The notes: generated by a model not told the origin, from the sequence alone. 64,000 nt of DNA from Stenotrophomonas maltophilia (GCF_002138415.1 NZ_CP015612.1:2086001-2150000); one strand, 5' to 3'; shown: positions 19,429 to 33,039, counted from the stretch's first letter. Made by a program: numbers and translations.

Positions 19429-20979
19429 ATGTCTTCCCTGGCTCATCCCAAGCGTTCGCCCCTGCGCTTGAACCGTTTTGTCTTCTTCAGTTCCTCGGTG
19501 TCGATCGGCATCCTCGGGCTGCTTACCGTTCTCTATCCCGAAGGCAGCGAGCACTGGCTGCAATGGGCGCAGGCCGAGGTGTCGGCCGCGTTCGGTTGGT
19601 GGTACATGCTGCTGATCGTGCTGTGCCTGGGCTTCGTGCTGTGGCTGGCGTTCTCGCCGTATGGCCGCATCCGCCTTGGCCACAACGAGGAATCACCGGC
19701 CTTCGGCTACGTTGCCTGGGTCTCGATGCTGTTCTCGGCCGGCATCGGCATCGCGCTGCTGTACTACGGCGCCTACGAACCGCTGGACCACTTCCTGCAT
19801 CCGCCCGGGCAACCCGGCGGCACCGTGGCCGCCGGTCGCGAAGCGATGGTGCTGACCTTCCTGCACTGGGGCCTGCACGGCTGGGCGCTGTACGCGCTGG
19901 TCGGCGTGGCGCTGGGCTACTTCGCCTACCGCCGCGACCTGCCGCTGGCGCTGCGCTCGGCGCTGTACCCGATCTTTGGTGAGCGCATCCATGGCCGCAT
20001 CGGCGACATGGTCGATGGCTTCGGCATCCTGGCCACGCTGATCTCGATGGTGACCAACCTCGGCATCGGCGCGCTGGTGGTGCAGTCCGGCCTGGTCTAC
20101 CTGTTCCACATCCCGGATACGCCGCAGGTGCTGGTGGCGATCGTGCTGGTGATGATGGTGGTGGCCACCATCGGCGTGGTCGCCGGTGTGGAAAAGGGCA
20201 TTGCCTGGCTCTCCAACCTCAATGTGCGCCTGCTGTGCGGCCTGCTGCTGTTCGTGCTGATCACCGGCCCGACCCTGCACCTGTTCGACGGCCTGATCCA
20301 GAACACCGGCGACTACCTCGGCGCGTTCGTGCGCAAGAGTTTCGACATGTACCTCAACGACCCGAAGGGTCGTGAGTGGATGGGCTCGTGGACGCTGTTC
20401 TACTGGGCGTGGTGGATCGCCTGGGCGCCGTTCGTCGGCCTTTTCGTGGCGCGCATCTCGCGTGGCCGCACCATCCGTGAAGTGATCATGGGCGTGCTGC
20501 TGATCCCGCTCGGCTTCACCCTGGCCTGGCTGTCGATCTTCGGCAACACCGCCATCGACCTGGTGCTCAACCACGGCCAGGCGATCCTGGGTGACGTGGC
20601 CCAGCACGATGCGGCAATGACCCTGTTCAAGCTTCTGGAATACCTGCCCGCCGCGCCGTACGTGGCCGGTGCCGCGGTGGTGATCGGTTTCGTGTTGTTC
20701 CTGACCCCGGTCGACTCGGGCACGCTGATGATCGCCAACCTGTGTACCCGTCGCGTTGACGATGGCGTGGAGGATGGCCATGACGCGCCGATCTGGCTGC
20801 GCGTGTTCTGGGCGGCCGGCATCACCGTGGCCAGCGTCGGCCTGCTGCTGGCCGGCAACTTCAGTGCGATGCAGACGGCGGTGGTGCTGTGCGGCTTGCC
20901 GTTCTCGTTCACCCTGGCGTTCTACATGTGGGGCCTGCTGAAGGCGCTGCGCACCGACCCGGACGCACCGCGGCGGTAG
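19429..20979 (+). CDS. betT: BetT-type choline transporter (BCCT family)
   Basis: This 516-residue inner-membrane symporter has about twelve hydrophobic segments and the BCCT signature region FYWAWWIAWAPFVGLFVARISRGR. It imports choline for BetA and BetB. It lacks the long cytoplasmic C-terminal tail of E. coli BetT (677 residues), which mediates osmotic activation; here only about 10 polar residues follow the last segment. It may thus work mainly as a choline importer without that control. Divergent from betI across the palindromic operator. Confidence 0.92.
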   Translation: MSSLAHPKRSPLRLNRFVFFSSSVSIGILGLLTVLYPEGSEHWLQWAQAEVSAAFGWWYMLLIVLCLGFVLWLAFSPYGRIRLGHNEESPAFGYVAWVSMLFSAGIGIALLYYGAYEPLDHFLHPPGQPGGTVAAGREAMVLTFLHWGLHGWALYALVGVALGYFAYRRDLPLALRSALYPIFGERIHGRIGDMVDGFGILATLISMVTNLGIGALVVQSGLVYLFHIPDTPQVLVAIVLVMMVVATIGVVAGVEKGIAWLSNLNVRLLCGLLLFVLITGPTLHLFDGLIQNTGDYLGAFVRKSFDMYLNDPKGREWMGSWTLFYWAWWIAWAPFVGLFVARISRGRTIREVIMGVLLIPLGFTLAWLSIFGNTAIDLVLNHGQAILGDVAQHDAAMTLFKLLEYLPAAPYVAGAAVVIGFVLFLTPVDSGTLMIANLCTRRVDDGVEDGHDAPIWLRVFWAAGITVASVGLLLAGNFSAMQTAVVLCGLPFSFTLAFYMWGLLKALRTDPDAPRR

Positions 20980-21087
20980 GTAGCGCCGGGCCATGACCGG
21001 TGAACGCCAAAGCAAAGGGCCGGATCTGTGAGGATCCGGCCCTTTGCGTTTGCTTCCGGGATCCGCCGGGCATGGCCCGGCGTTACC
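20980..21087. repeat. REP pair flanking the betT/acnA convergent terminator
   Basis: A GTAG-headed hairpin (GCGCCGGGCC, 20980-21000) begins one base after the betT stop. Its opposite-facing partner (about 21065-21087, ending GTTACC) abuts the acnA stop. The 15-bp stem-loop at 21012-21047 lies between. Confidence 0.75.
21012..21047. terminator. Bidirectional stem-loop between betT and acnA
   Basis: A perfect 15-bp stem (21012-21026 with 21033-21047, GCAAAGGGCCGGATC) encloses a TGTGAG loop. The gene ends converge here. Only short T runs follow on either strand, so termination strength is uncertain. Confidence 0.7.
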
Positions 21088-21089
21088 CG

Positions 21090-23843
<2,754 letters not shown>

Positions 23844-24106
23844 GCGGGGTAACTCCTTCTTGCGGATGGCTTGCAGTGGCCCGCGCATGGGCGGACCTGC
23901 TTGCGGTCGCCGCGGGCCTGACGGCCCCGGTGGTCCCAGTATGAACCCCAGACTGAATGGGTTCACCCGGGCCGGGTCCGGCCTGCGGCATCGGTTCCAG
24001 ACTACAGGGGAAGGTGTATGGCGTATGTCACGTTTGTGGCCGATCCTTTGCGAGGCAAGGGCTGGCGGGGTGCCGGTCCTGTTCAGGGTGGAAGTATGCC
24101 CGGGGA
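23844..24106. other. Gap between acnA and the toxin-antitoxin pair
   Basis: No gene is seen. A TGAACCC/GGGTTCA inverted pair (23942-23948 and 23959-23965) lies about 100 bp upstream of acnA and could be part of its promoter or an operator. The rest shows no repeats. Confidence 0.4.
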
Positions 24107-24129
24107 AGTATGTATAATTTGTGCATACT
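24091..24129 (+). promoter_or_regulatory. Promoter and likely autoregulatory operator of the antitoxin gene
   Basis: TATAAT (24113-24118) is a consensus -10 box. It is flanked by AGTATG (24107-24112) and its inverse CATACT (24124-24129). A further GAAGTATG copy lies 14 bp upstream (24091-24098). AbrB-type antitoxins usually bind such half-sites over their own promoter. No strong -35 box is visible. Confidence 0.7.
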
Positions 24130-24144
24130 CTGGAGGGCCTACCA

Positions 24145-24369
24145 ATGGAAGCCACCGTTGCAGAACGCGGACAGATCACCCTGCCCAAGGCGGTGCGTGA
24201 TGCCCTCGGCCTGACCAAGGGCACGCTGCTGAAGGTCGAGCTGGACGGCAGCCGCATCATCCTGCGCAAGAGTGTTGACGATGCCATTTCACGGGCGCGC
24301 GGCAAATTCGCGCTGGACGGCTTCGAATCGTCCGATGCCGCCGTGCGCGCGGTGCGTGACGAGGAATAA
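24145..24369 (+). CDS. AbrB/SpoVT-type antitoxin
   Basis: The 74-residue protein starts METATV-like ([20 protein letters not shown]), the swapped-hairpin AbrB DNA-binding fold, followed by a short helical C-terminus that probably wraps the toxin. TGGAGGG lies 8 nt before ATG 24145. The PIN toxin gene begins 3 nt after its stop, the normal VapB-VapC order. Confidence 0.88.
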   Translation: MEATVAERGQITLPKAVRDALGLTKGTLLKVELDGSRIILRKSVDDAISRARGKFALDGFESSDAAVRAVRDEE

Positions 24370-24372
24370 GCC

Positions 24373-24774
24373 GTGATGATCGCCGTCGATTCGCCGGTGC
24401 TGGTCGAGCTGCTCAGCAATGGTCCGCAGGCCGATGCCGTGGAAGCCATCCTCAGGCAGAGCCTGGTCGGTGGCCGCGTGGTGGTCTGCGGCGCGACCCT
24501 GGCCGAAGTCTGCGCATCGCTGCGCGGCGGCGCCGAGGTGCTGGAAGCGCTGGAAGAAATGGGCGTGCACTTCAACCCGATGGAAGCCAAGTCGGCGCTG
24601 CGCGCCGGCGAGATGCACCGCCGCCACCGCCAGCGCAGCGGCAGCCGCCGCAGCCTGGACGAATTCATGGTCGGCGCCCACGCACTGCTGCAGTGCGACG
24701 GCCTGATCACCTGGAACGATACGTTTTACCGCGACTACTTCAAGGGCCTGAAGCTGATCGTGCCGCAAGCCTGA
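24373..24774 (+). CDS. PIN-domain toxin (VapC-like ribonuclease)
   Basis: The 133-residue protein has the acidic residues expected of a PIN nuclease: D near the N-terminus ([12 protein letters not shown]), E in LAEVCASL, D in [13 protein letters not shown] and D in [12 protein letters not shown]. VapC toxins cut specific RNAs, often initiator tRNA or the rRNA sarcin-ricin loop; the target here is unknown. GTG 24373 is 7 nt after GAGGA; ATG 24376 is possible. The pair sits between acnA and acnB. Confidence 0.87.
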   Translation: MMIAVDSPVLVELLSNGPQADAVEAILRQSLVGGRVVVCGATLAEVCASLRGGAEVLEALEEMGVHFNPMEAKSALRAGEMHRRHRQRSGSRRSLDEFMVGAHALLQCDGLITWNDTFYRDYFKGLKLIVPQA

Positions 24775-24817
24775 GCCCACTTTGTTTTTTCAACCTACGC
24801 ATTACCCGGGAGTTGTC

Positions 24818-27409
24818 ATGTTGGAAGCCTACCGCCACCACGTCGCCGAGCGCGCTGCGCTTGGCATCCCGCCGCTGCCGCTGAGCGCGCAGCAGACGGC
24901 CGATGTCATCGAACTGCTGAAGAACCCGCCGCAGGGCGAGGCCGAGTTCCTGCTCGACCTGCTGACCCACCGCGTGCCGGCCGGCGTCGACGATGCTGCC
25001 AAAGTCAAAGCCTCGTACCTGGCGGCGATCGCCTTGGGCAGCGAGCAGAACCCGCTGATCAGCCGTGAGCGCGCCACCGAACTGCTGGGCACCATGCTCG
25101 GCGGTTACAACGTTGCCCCGCTGGTACAGCTGCTGGACGACGCCAGCGTCGGCACCATCGCCGCCAACGGTCTGAAGAAGACCCTGCTGGTGTTCGATGC
25201 CTTCCATGACGTGCAGGAAAAGGCCAAGGCCGGCAATGCCAACGCCCAGGCCGTGCTGCAGAGCTGGGCCGATGCCGAGTGGTTCACCAGCAACCCGGAA
25301 GTGCCGCAGAGCCTGACCGTCACCGTGTTCAAGGTGCCGGGCGAGACCAACACCGACGACCTTTCGCCGGCGCCGGACGCGACCACCCGCCCGGACATTC
25401 CGATGCACGCCCTGGCGATGCTGAAGAACAAGCGCGACGATGCGCCGTTTACCCCGGAAGAAGACGGCAAGCGCGGCCCGATCCAGCAGATCCTGTCGCT
25501 GAAGGACAAGGGCCACCTGGTCGCCTACGTCGGCGACGTGGTCGGCACCGGTTCCTCGCGCAAGTCGGCCACCAACAGCGTGCTGTGGTGGACCGGCGAT
25601 GACATCCCGTTCATCCCGAACAAGCGCGCCGGTGGCGTCTGCCTGGGTTCGAAGATCGCCCCGATCTTCTACAACACCATGGAAGATGCCGGCGCACTGC
25701 CGATCGAGCTGGACGTGTCGAAGATGGAGCACGGCGATGTGGTCGAGCTGCGTCCGTACGAAGGCAAGGCGCTGAAGAACGGTGAAGTGATCGCCGAGTT
25801 CCAGGTCAAGTCCGAAGTGCTGTTCGACGAAGTGCGTGCCGGTGGCCGCATTCCGCTGATCATCGGCCGTGGCCTGACCGGCAAGGCGCGCGAAGCGCTG
25901 GGCCTGGCCCCGACCAACCTGTTCCGCCTGCCGGTGCAGCCGGCCGACACCGGCAAGGGCTTCTCGCTGGCACAGAAGATGGTCGGCCGCGCCTGTGGCC
26001 TGCCGGAAGGCCAGGGCATGCGCCCGGGCACCTACTGCGAACCGAAGATGACCTCGGTCGGCTCGCAGGACACCACCGGCCCGATGACCCGTGACGAGCT
26101 GAAGGACCTGGCCTGCCTGGGCTTCTCGGCCGATCTGGTGATGCAGTCGTTCTGCCACACCGCCGCCTACCCGAAGCCGGTGGACGTGAAGACCCACCAC
26201 ACCCTGCCGGAGTTCATCTCCACCCGTGGCGGCGTTTCGCTGCGCCCGGGCGACGGCGTGATCCACAGCTGGCTCAACCGCATGCTGCTGCCGGACACCG
26301 TGGGTACCGGTGGTGACTCGCACACCCGCTTCCCGGTGGGCATTTCGTTCCCGGCCGGTTCGGGCCTGGTCGCCTTCGCTGCGGCCACCGGCGTGATGCC
26401 GCTGGACATGCCGGAGTCGGTGCTGGTGCGCTTCAAGGGCAAGATGCAGCCGGGCGTGACCCTGCGTGACCTGGTCAACGCGATCCCGCTGTACGCGATC
26501 AAGTCGGGCCTGCTGACCGTGGCCAAGGCTGGCAAGAAGAACATCTTCTCCGGCCGCATCCTGGAAATCGAAGGCCTGCCGGAGCTGAAGGTCGAACAGG
26601 CGTTCGAACTGTCCGACGCCTCGGCCGAGCGTTCGGCGGCCGGTTGCTCGGTGCGCCTGAACAAGGAACCGATCATCGAGTACCTGACCAGCAACATCAC
26701 GCTGCTGAAGTGGATGATTGCCGAGGGCTACCAGGATCCGCGTTCGCTGCAGCGTCGCATCGAGAAGATGGAGGCGTGGCTGGCCAACCCGCAGCTGCTG
26801 GAGCCGGATGCCGACGCCGAGTACGCCGCCGTCATCGAGATCGACCTGGCCGACATCCACGAGCCGATCGTGGCCTGCCCGAACGATCCGGACGACGTGA
26901 AGACCCTGTCCGAAGTCGCTGGCGCCAAGATCGACGAAGTGTTCATCGGTTCGTGCATGACCAACATCGGTCACTTCCGTGCCGCTGCCAAGCTGCTGGA
27001 AGGCAAGCGTGACCTGCCGACCCGTCTGTGGGTGGCTCCGCCGACCAAGATGGATGCTTCGGAGCTGACCAAGGAAGGCGTGTACGGCACCTTCGGCGCC
27101 ACCGGCGCCCGCATGGAAATGCCGGGCTGCTCGCTGTGCATGGGCAACCAGGCGCAGATCCGCGAAGGCTCCACCGCGATGTCGACCTCGACCCGCAACT
27201 TCCCGAACCGCCTGGGCCGCAACACCAACGTGTACCTGGGTTCGGCCGAACTGGCCGCGATCTGCTCGCGTCTGGGCCGCATCCCGACCAAGGAGGAGTA
27301 CATGGCGGACATCGGCGTGATCAACGCCAATGGTGCGGAGATCTACCGCTACATGAACTTCGACCAGATCGAGGAATACCAGGACGTGGCCAACACGGTC
27401 GCTGCCTGA
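24818..27409 (+). CDS. acnB: Aconitate hydratase B
   Basis: The 863-residue protein has the AcnB arrangement: N-terminal HEAT-like domain, then the swivel domain ([16 protein letters not shown]), then the three Fe-S domains with cysteines in [11 protein letters not shown] and PGCSLCMGN. It is the main growth-phase aconitase in many bacteria. It starts 44 bp after the PIN toxin, so readthrough from the toxin-antitoxin promoter could reach it; a GGGAGTTGTC ribosome site precedes ATG 24818. Confidence 0.97.
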   Translation: MLEAYRHHVAERAALGIPPLPLSAQQTADVIELLKNPPQGEAEFLLDLLTHRVPAGVDDAAKVKASYLAAIALGSEQNPLISRERATELLGTMLGGYNVAPLVQLLDDASVGTIAANGLKKTLLVFDAFHDVQEKAKAGNANAQAVLQSWADAEWFTSNPEVPQSLTVTVFKVPGETNTDDLSPAPDATTRPDIPMHALAMLKNKRDDAPFTPEEDGKRGPIQQILSLKDKGHLVAYVGDVVGTGSSRKSATNSVLWWTGDDIPFIPNKRAGGVCLGSKIAPIFYNTMEDAGALPIELDVSKMEHGDVVELRPYEGKALKNGEVIAEFQVKSEVLFDEVRAGGRIPLIIGRGLTGKAREALGLAPTNLFRLPVQPADTGKGFSLAQKMVGRACGLPEGQGMRPGTYCEPKMTSVGSQDTTGPMTRDELKDLACLGFSADLVMQSFCHTAAYPKPVDVKTHHTLPEFISTRGGVSLRPGDGVIHSWLNRMLLPDTVGTGGDSHTRFPVGISFPAGSGLVAFAAATGVMPLDMPESVLVRFKGKMQPGVTLRDLVNAIPLYAIKSGLLTVAKAGKKNIFSGRILEIEGLPELKVEQAFELSDASAERSAAGCSVRLNKEPIIEYLTSNITLLKWMIAEGYQDPRSLQRRIEKMEAWLANPQLLEPDADAEYAAVIEIDLADIHEPIVACPNDPDDVKTLSEVAGAKIDEVFIGSCMTNIGHFRAAAKLLEGKRDLPTRLWVAPPTKMDASELTKEGVYGTFGATGARMEMPGCSLCMGNQAQIREGSTAMSTSTRNFPNRLGRNTNVYLGSAELAAICSRLGRIPTKEEYMADIGVINANGAEIYRYMNFDQIEEYQDVANTVAA

Positions 27410-27413
27410 TGCG

Positions 27414-27437
27414 GTAGTGCCGGCCGCTGGCCGGCAC
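27414..27437. repeat. GTAG-type REP hairpin
   Basis: GTAG is followed by GTGCCGGCC-GCT-GGCCGGCAC (27417-27437), a perfect 9-bp stem five bases after acnB. The same hairpin recurs at about 37434 and 37479. Confidence 0.85.
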
Positions 27438-27452
27438 GCCGTTGAAACGAAG

Positions 27453-27480
27453 AACCCCCGGTGAGAGCCGGGGGTTTTTT
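27453..27480 (+). terminator. acnB rho-independent terminator
   Basis: AACCCCCGG (27453-27461) pairs with CCGGGGGTT (27468-27476) around TGAGAG and is followed by TTTTTT. Confidence 0.93.
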
Positions 27481-27494
27481 GTCTGCTGCATCCG

Positions 27495-27866
27495 CTATTG
27501 CACGGTCCAGTCCGCGTTGCCCTGCAACCGACGGCCGCCGATCAGCACGTTGCCGCGCTTACCGGAGACATCCATCTCGAACCAGGGCAGTCCATCACGG
27601 TCAAGTGGACGCACGTAGGCCTGGCGCTTTGCGCGATTGAATTCGATGTAGTAGCGGCGATGCACGTTGGGGTACGGCGGGATCGACGCGCCTTTCCAGC
27701 TGACGCTTACCGCGCCGGGGTCTTCGCGACCCACCAGCATCAGCATGAAGAACACATCACCTTGCTTGGCCTCGAAGTAGAACAGATCGCCACTGGCGCC
27801 GGCGGGTGCCAGTGGCAATGGAAGCAGTACGGCCGCCAGGGCGGCCTTCCATATGCCTTTGATCAT
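27495..27866 (-). CDS. Small secreted protein of unknown function
   Basis: The 123-residue protein has a clear signal peptide (MIKGIWKAALAAVLLPLPLAPAGAS, cleavage after residue 24-25). The mature part is a compact basic domain with RRYYIEFNRAKRQAYVRP and FEMDVSGKRGNVLIGG, without cysteines. I do not recognise the family. ATG 27866 has AAGGAACG upstream. The gene is bracketed by two copies of the acnB terminator-adjacent sequence, which suggests insertion or duplication. Confidence 0.7.
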   Translation of the reverse strand: MIKGIWKAALAAVLLPLPLAPAGASGDLFYFEAKQGDVFFMLMLVGREDPGAVSVSWKGASIPPYPNVHRRYYIEFNRAKRQAYVRPLDRDGLPWFEMDVSGKRGNVLIGGRRLQGNADWTVQ

Positions 27867-27917
27867 GTGCAGCGTTCCTTGTGCAATACCGTTATCAAAG
27901 CACACATGCGGGTAGCG

Positions 27918-27960
27918 CGTTGAAACGAAGAACCCGGTGAAAGCCGGCGCCTTTTTTTGT
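27918..27960. repeat. Second, degenerate copy of the acnB terminator region
   Basis: The 18 bases at 27918-27935 (CGTTGAAACGAAGAACCC) repeat 27440-27457 exactly. They lead into a GGTGAAAGCC hairpin remnant and a run of seven T. The copies flank the small secreted-protein gene in direct orientation. Confidence 0.75.
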
Positions 27961-28020
27961 TGCCTGATGGCCTGTAGCGCCGAGTCCATGCTTGGCTGCT
28001 GTTCCTGCGATGCGCGATGA

Positions 28021-28061
28021 GTCGAGCGCGGCTCGACTCTGGCATCCACGCATGGCGTGGG
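28021..28061. repeat. Two small hairpins downstream of cheB
   Basis: GTCGAGC-GCG-GCTCGAC (28021-28037) is followed by ATCCACGC...GCGTGGGT (28043-28061), the same REP type found twice at 37359-37415. They could end the mcp-cheRDB transcript; no T-tract was found. Confidence 0.6.
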
Positions 28062-28097
28062 TCTACTGCGCGCGCGCCCATGAGCCGGGGCGCGCAA

Positions 28098-29171
28098 TCA
28101 GCCGCGGGCGAGGGCGAGAAGCCGCTCGGCAATCCGTTCCAGCGGCACCTGTTCCTCGGCGGCGCCGAGCTTGAACGCGGCACCGGGCATGCCCCAGACC
28201 ACGCTGCTGGCCTCGTCCTGCACCAGCGTCGGTGCGCCGGCCTGACGCATCTCCAGCAGGCCGCGTGCGCCGTCATCGCCCATCCCGGTGAGGATGGCGC
28301 CGATGGCGTTGCCGCCGGCGTTCTGCGCGACCGAGCGGAACAGCACGTCCACCGCGGGCTTGTGCCGGTTAACCGCAGGGCCGTCGTCGACGCGGCAGCG
28401 CCAGCGCGCACCGTCGCGGATGATCCGCAGGTGCTTGCCACCCGGCGGCAGGTAGGCATGGCCAGGCAGCACCGCTTCGCCGTCGCTGGCCTCGCGTACG
28501 GCCATTGCCGAGTGCCGGTCCAGGCGTTCGGCGAAGGCGCTGCTGAAGCTGGCCGGCAGATGCTGGGTCATCACCACGGCCGGGCCGTCGGCGGGCATGC
28601 CTTCCAGCACTACACGCAGGGCCTCGGTGCCACCGGCCGACGAGCCGATCGCGATCAGGCGGTCGGTGGTACGGAACTGCGGCGCGGCGGGGCGCATCGC
28701 AGGAGCGGCTTCCAGCAGGAGCTTCGGTGCGGCAGCGCGCACCAGCGGACGCACCCGCGAGCGCGCCGCCATCTTGACCTTGGCGATGATCTCGTCGGCG
28801 TAGGCCTGCAGGCCCCGCGCCACGTCCAGCTTCGGCTTGGAGACGAAATCCACCGCACCCAGTGCCAGTGCCTGCAGTGTGGTGTCGGCGCCGCGTTCGG
28901 TCAGCGAGGAGATCATCACTACCGGTAGCGGGTGCAGGCGCATCAGGTTTTCCAGGAACGCGAGCCCGTCCATGCGCGGCATTTCCACGTCCAGCGTGAT
29001 CACGTCCGGGGCCAGGCGCTTGATCTTCTCGCGTGCCAGCAGCGGGTCGGCGGCGGTGCCGACCACGTCGATGGACGGATCGCTGGACAGGATCTCGGTG
29101 AGCATCTGACGCACGACGGCGGAGTCGTCGACGATCAGGACCCGGCAGGGGGCGTTGCCGGTCAGGGTCAT
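28098..29171 (-). CDS. cheB: CheB: chemoreceptor glutamate methylesterase/deamidase
   Basis: The 357-residue protein has a receiver domain (phospho-acceptor in [10 protein letters not shown]) joined by a linker to the methylesterase domain. The catalytic serine, histidine and aspartate are visible in [14 protein letters not shown] and GMGDDG. It removes receptor methyl groups for adaptation, opposing CheR. The start overlaps cheD by 4 nt (ATGA), so the two are coupled. Confidence 0.96.
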   Translation of the reverse strand: MTLTGNAPCRVLIVDDSAVVRQMLTEILSSDPSIDVVGTAADPLLAREKIKRLAPDVITLDVEMPRMDGLAFLENLMRLHPLPVVMISSLTERGADTTLQALALGAVDFVSKPKLDVARGLQAYADEIIAKVKMAARSRVRPLVRAAAPKLLLEAAPAMRPAAPQFRTTDRLIAIGSSAGGTEALRVVLEGMPADGPAVVMTQHLPASFSSAFAERLDRHSAMAVREASDGEAVLPGHAYLPPGGKHLRIIRDGARWRCRVDDGPAVNRHKPAVDVLFRSVAQNAGGNAIGAILTGMGDDGARGLLEMRQAGAPTLVQDEASSVVWGMPGAAFKLGAAEEQVPLERIAERLLALARG

Positions 29172-29764
29172 TCGAACAGCTCCACGCCACCGGTGACCGG
29201 GGCCTTGGACAGGCGTGCACGCACGGCCGATTCGGTCGCAGCCACTTCGGCTTCATGGGCATGCGGCAGACGCTGCACCACCACGCGGCCGGTATCGGCG
29301 AAGAACCAGATCTTGCGCGGATGGATGCCGCACAGGTCCTCGGCGATGATCGGAATGTGCTCGGCCTGCAGGTACTGGCGCACGAACTCGGCGTTGCGGG
29401 TGCCGACCGGGTTGCTGGTGAATCCCTTCAGCACGTTGGCACCACCGAACACCTTGGCTTCGATGCGCTTGCGGTGTGCGCCGCGCTTGAGCATGTCGTT
29501 GATCAGCAGTTCCATCGCATAGCTGCCATAGCGCGCGGGTGCGCCGTCGCCGGCGTTGCCTTCGGGCAGCAGGAAGTGGTTCATGCCGCCGATCTTCAGC
29601 ACCGGGTCGCGCAGGCAGGCGGCCACGCAGGAACCCAGCGTGGTGGTCAGCGCGGTGGTGTCGTCGACCACCAGGTACTGGGTCGGCAGCAGCTTGGCTG
29701 CAATGGTCTTGAAGCGCGCGTCCTGGTAACGCATCACATCATCGGTACGCAGCGAGGCGTTCAT
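29168..29764 (-). CDS. cheD: CheD: chemoreceptor glutamine deamidase
   Basis: The 198-residue protein holds the conserved cysteine and histidine in [11 protein letters not shown] and GGMNHFLLP, and the FGGANVL motif. CheD deamidates glutamines on MCPs to make methylation sites. Both ends overlap neighbours by 4 nt (cheR upstream, cheB downstream). Confidence 0.95.
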   Translation of the reverse strand: MNASLRTDDVMRYQDARFKTIAAKLLPTQYLVVDDTTALTTTLGSCVAACLRDPVLKIGGMNHFLLPEGNAGDGAPARYGSYAMELLINDMLKRGAHRKRIEAKVFGGANVLKGFTSNPVGTRNAEFVRQYLQAEHIPIIAEDLCGIHPRKIWFFADTGRVVVQRLPHAHEAEVAATESAVRARLSKAPVTGGVELFE

Positions 29765-30630
29765 GCGCCGGCCTTTGCCGCACGGCGGTACAGGGTGCGC
29801 CCGCAGGGCTGGATCAGGTCGGCGGCGTGCAGGTAGTTCTCCGAGTGGCCGGTGTAGAGCAGGCCATCGTCGGACAGGTGCTGCACCAGCCGGCCCAGGA
29901 TCGCGCGCTGGGTCGGCTTGTCGAAGTAGATCATCACGTTGCGGCAGAACAGCGCATCGAACGGGCCGCCGACGTCGTAGCGCGGGGCGAGCAGGTTCAA
30001 TGGGCGGAACTCGATCAGCTCGCGCAGCGCTGGCAGCACGCGGCACTGGCCCTCGTTGGGGCCGCTGCCGCGCTGGAAGTAGCGCCGGCGCAGGTCCGGA
30101 TCGAGGCTGGTGACGCGATCGATGTTGTAGACGCCACGGCCGGCGGTGGCCAGCACCTGGGTGTCGACATCGGTGGCGATGATGCGTACCGGTGGCTTCA
30201 GGGTGCCGAAGGCCTCACAGGCGGTAATCGCCATTGAATAGGGTTCTTCGCCGGTGGACGCTGCGCACGACCACAACAGCAGCGGCGTGCGGCTGGCGCG
30301 CTGCTGCAGCTCCTCGCGCAGCTTGTCGAAGTGGTGCGGTTCGCGGAAGAACGAGGTCAGGTTGGTGGTCAGGGCGTTGGTGAACGCCTGCCATTCGTCA
30401 CCGTCTTCCTGCTCCAGATGGTCCAGATACTGCTGGAAGCTGCGCATGCCCAGCGTGCGCAGGCGGCGCGACAGGCGGCCATAGACCATGTCGCGCTTTG
30501 CCGGGGCGAGGGCGATGCCCACGCGCTGGTAGATCAGGTCGCAGACGCGGCGGAAATCACGGTCGGCGAACTCGAATTCGCGCGGGCCGGTGACGATGGG
30601 AGTAGGACTTTGCACGGGGGACGTGTCCAT
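29761..30630 (-). CDS. cheR: CheR: chemoreceptor methyltransferase
   Basis: The 289-residue SAM-dependent enzyme has an N-terminal helical domain (about 20-90) and a C-terminal methyltransferase domain with [13 protein letters not shown] (SAM motif I) and [13 protein letters not shown]. It lies 37 bp after the mcp at 30668, so one mcp-cheR-cheD-cheB unit is likely. ATG 30630 was chosen; a longer frame upstream enters the mcp tail. Confidence 0.95.
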   Translation of the reverse strand: MDTSPVQSPTPIVTGPREFEFADRDFRRVCDLIYQRVGIALAPAKRDMVYGRLSRRLRTLGMRSFQQYLDHLEQEDGDEWQAFTNALTTNLTSFFREPHHFDKLREELQQRASRTPLLLWSCAASTGEEPYSMAITACEAFGTLKPPVRIIATDVDTQVLATAGRGVYNIDRVTSLDPDLRRRYFQRGSGPNEGQCRVLPALRELIEFRPLNLLAPRYDVGGPFDALFCRNVMIYFDKPTQRAILGRLVQHLSDDGLLYTGHSENYLHAADLIQPCGRTLYRRAAKAGA

Positions 30631-30667
30631 CGGCAGAGGCGGCGGCCGAAGCCGCCGCGGGTGGGTC

Positions 30668-32941
30668 TCAGAATTCCTGCCAGTCGCTGTCGCTGGCGAC
30701 GAAGGTGCTGGCGTTGCTGCTGCGGCGGACCGGGGTGGGCGTGCTGGCCGGCTGTGGACGTGCCACGGCGGCGGCAACATGCACCGGCTCGACACGCGCG
30801 GCCACCGCCTTCATCGCGGCCGAGACCTGGTTGTCCAGGCGGAAGATCGCCACGGCGTCGGCCAGTTGGCCAGCCTGTTCTTCCATCGCACGTGCGGCGG
30901 CGGTGGCTTCTTCCACCAGCGCAGCATTCTGCTGGGTGGTTTCGTCCATCTGCACCACGGTCTGGTTGACCTGCTCGATGCCGGCCGACTGCTCCTGCGA
31001 GGCGGCGGAGATCTCGGCCATGATGTCGGTCACGCGCTGCACCGAGGCGACGATCTCGCCCATGGTGCTGCCGGCCTGGTGCACCAGGCTGGAGCCTTGG
31101 GCGACCTTGCCGACCGAATCATCGATCAGGCCCTTGATCTCCTTCGCAGCGGCGGCCGAGCGCTGGGCGAGGGTGCGCACTTCACTGGCGACCACGGCGA
31201 AGCCGCGGCCCTGTTCGCCGGCACGTGCGGCTTCCACCGCGGCGTTCAGCGCCAGGATGTTGGTCTGGAAGGCGATGCCGTCGATGACGCTGATGATCTC
31301 GGCGATCTTCTTCGAGGAGGCTTCAATGGCCGACATCGTGTTGACCACTTGGCCGACCACGCTGCCACCCTGCGAGGCCACACCCTGCGCGCCAATGGCG
31401 AGCTGGTTGGCCTGGCGGGCGTGCTCGGCGTTCTGGCGCACGGTGGAGGTCAGCTCCTCCATCGACGCGGCGGTTTCTTCCAGATTGGCGGCCTGCTGCT
31501 CGGTGCGGCGCGACAGGTCGCTGTTGCCCGAGGCAATCTCACCGGCGGCCAGGGTGATGCTGGAAGCACTGGCCTGGATCTGGCCGACGATCTGGGTCAG
31601 CTGCGCGACGGTGGTGTTGGCGTCGTCCCGCATGCGCGCGAACACGCCCTGGTAGTCGCCATGCATGCGCGCGGTCAGGTCGCCTTCGGCGATGGCCGAC
31701 AGCAGCTGCGAGAGCTTGCCGAGGTTGTCATCGCTGACCGCCATCATCGCGTTGAGGTTTTCCAGCATCAGGCGGAAATCGTGATCGAAGCGCTGCGCAT
31801 CGCCACGACGGCTGAAGTCGCCGGCAGCGGCGGCACTGGCCAGCTGCTTGATCTCGGCATTGATGCGGCCGAGGTTGGCCTTGACCGTGTCGACGGTGGT
31901 GGTCATCGCGGCCTTCTCGCCGGGGTAGCGTGCGACGTCGCGGCTCAGATCGCCCACCGCGTACTGCTGCACCACGTCCAGCACGTCGTGCAGGGTCTGC
32001 ACGTGGCCGCCGACCAGGGCGTTGGTTTCCTGCACCATCAACCCGTACTCGCCGGGGAAGGCGCTGGCGTCGATGCGGTAACTCAGTTCGCCGCCGTCGT
32101 GGCGGCGCGCCATTTCGCGCTGGCCGCTGATCACCGCGTGCAGCTGCTGCTGCATGCCGGACATGGCGTCCAGCAGGCGGCCGGTCTCGTCATGCGGCTG
32201 CGGGCCGATGTGGCTGTCCAGCTTGCCGCGGGCGATACCCTCGGCGACGGCCGTTGCCTGCTTCAGCGGCACGGCGATGCGGTTGCCGATGAGCCAGCTC
32301 AGGGCCAGCACGATCAGCACCAGCACGCCACCGGAGACGGCCATGATGGCGGTGAACACCAGCGCCTGCTTCTGCACGTCGTCCATGTAGACGCCACTGC
32401 TGACCACCCAGTTCCAGGGCGCGAACAGGCCGGCGTAGGCCACCTTCTCGACCTCGCCCTTGCTGCCGGGCTTGGCCCAGCGGTAGTTGACGAAGCCGCC
32501 TCCGGCCTTGGCCGCTTCGACCTGGTCGTAGTAGATGCGTACGCCATCGTCGGTGCGGAAGTCCTTCATGTCCTTGCCGACCAGGTCCTTGCGGAACGGG
32601 TGCATCAGCAGGCGGTAGCCGGTGTCGTAGATGTTGAAGTAGTAGGCATCGTTTTCGGCGCGCATCACTTCCAGCGCCTGCAGCGCCGCGCTCTTGGCAG
32701 CGTCCTCGCTGAGCTCGCCGGTACCGGCCAGACGGTGGTAGTGCTGGAGGATGCCGTAGCTGAGTTCGACCTGGGTCTTCAGCGCGGTCTTGCGGGTCTC
32801 GGTCAGGTCGAGGTACTGCATGCGGGCGGCGATCACCGAGAGCGCGATCACGCCGAGCGCGATGAGCAGCGTCAGCAGGTTGAGCTTGCGCCGGACGGAG
32901 AGGTTGCTGAAGTAGTGTTGCCAGCGATGCAGGAGATTCAT
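30668..32941 (-). CDS. Methyl-accepting chemotaxis protein with a single Cache-type sensor (MCP1)
   Basis: The 757-residue receptor has a first membrane segment (about 21-41), a periplasmic Cache-type domain (about 42-190; [10 protein letters not shown] and [13 protein letters not shown]), a second segment (about 192-216), a HAMP region, and a long cytoplasmic coiled coil with hairpin tip [23 protein letters not shown]. It ends in DWQEF, an xWxxF tail like the CheR/CheB tether of E. coli receptors. The ligand is unknown; such domains often bind small organic acids. A sigma-28 promoter lies at 33013-33039. Confidence 0.93.
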   Translation of the reverse strand: MNLLHRWQHYFSNLSVRRKLNLLTLLIALGVIALSVIAARMQYLDLTETRKTALKTQVELSYGILQHYHRLAGTGELSEDAAKSAALQALEVMRAENDAYYFNIYDTGYRLLMHPFRKDLVGKDMKDFRTDDGVRIYYDQVEAAKAGGGFVNYRWAKPGSKGEVEKVAYAGLFAPWNWVVSSGVYMDDVQKQALVFTAIMAVSGGVLVLIVLALSWLIGNRIAVPLKQATAVAEGIARGKLDSHIGPQPHDETGRLLDAMSGMQQQLHAVISGQREMARRHDGGELSYRIDASAFPGEYGLMVQETNALVGGHVQTLHDVLDVVQQYAVGDLSRDVARYPGEKAAMTTTVDTVKANLGRINAEIKQLASAAAAGDFSRRGDAQRFDHDFRLMLENLNAMMAVSDDNLGKLSQLLSAIAEGDLTARMHGDYQGVFARMRDDANTTVAQLTQIVGQIQASASSITLAAGEIASGNSDLSRRTEQQAANLEETAASMEELTSTVRQNAEHARQANQLAIGAQGVASQGGSVVGQVVNTMSAIEASSKKIAEIISVIDGIAFQTNILALNAAVEAARAGEQGRGFAVVASEVRTLAQRSAAAAKEIKGLIDDSVGKVAQGSSLVHQAGSTMGEIVASVQRVTDIMAEISAASQEQSAGIEQVNQTVVQMDETTQQNAALVEEATAAARAMEEQAGQLADAVAIFRLDNQVSAAMKAVAARVEPVHVAAAVARPQPASTPTPVRRSSNASTFVASDSDWQEF

Positions 32942-33012
32942 CGAGCAGGACCAGGTCGAAGCGGGCGGGCGGCGCCGTGCCGGTCACTGCGGGACAAGCG
33001 GTGACAACCCCG

Positions 33013-33039
33013 TTATCGGCCGCGTGGGCGGGGGATTGA
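33013..33039 (-). promoter_or_regulatory. Sigma-28 promoter for MCP1
   Basis: On the minus strand TCAATCCC, 11 bp, then GCCGATAA. The -10 is the exact FliA consensus; the -35 matches 3 of 4 core bases. The mcp ATG lies about 70 bp downstream. Confidence 0.85.
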
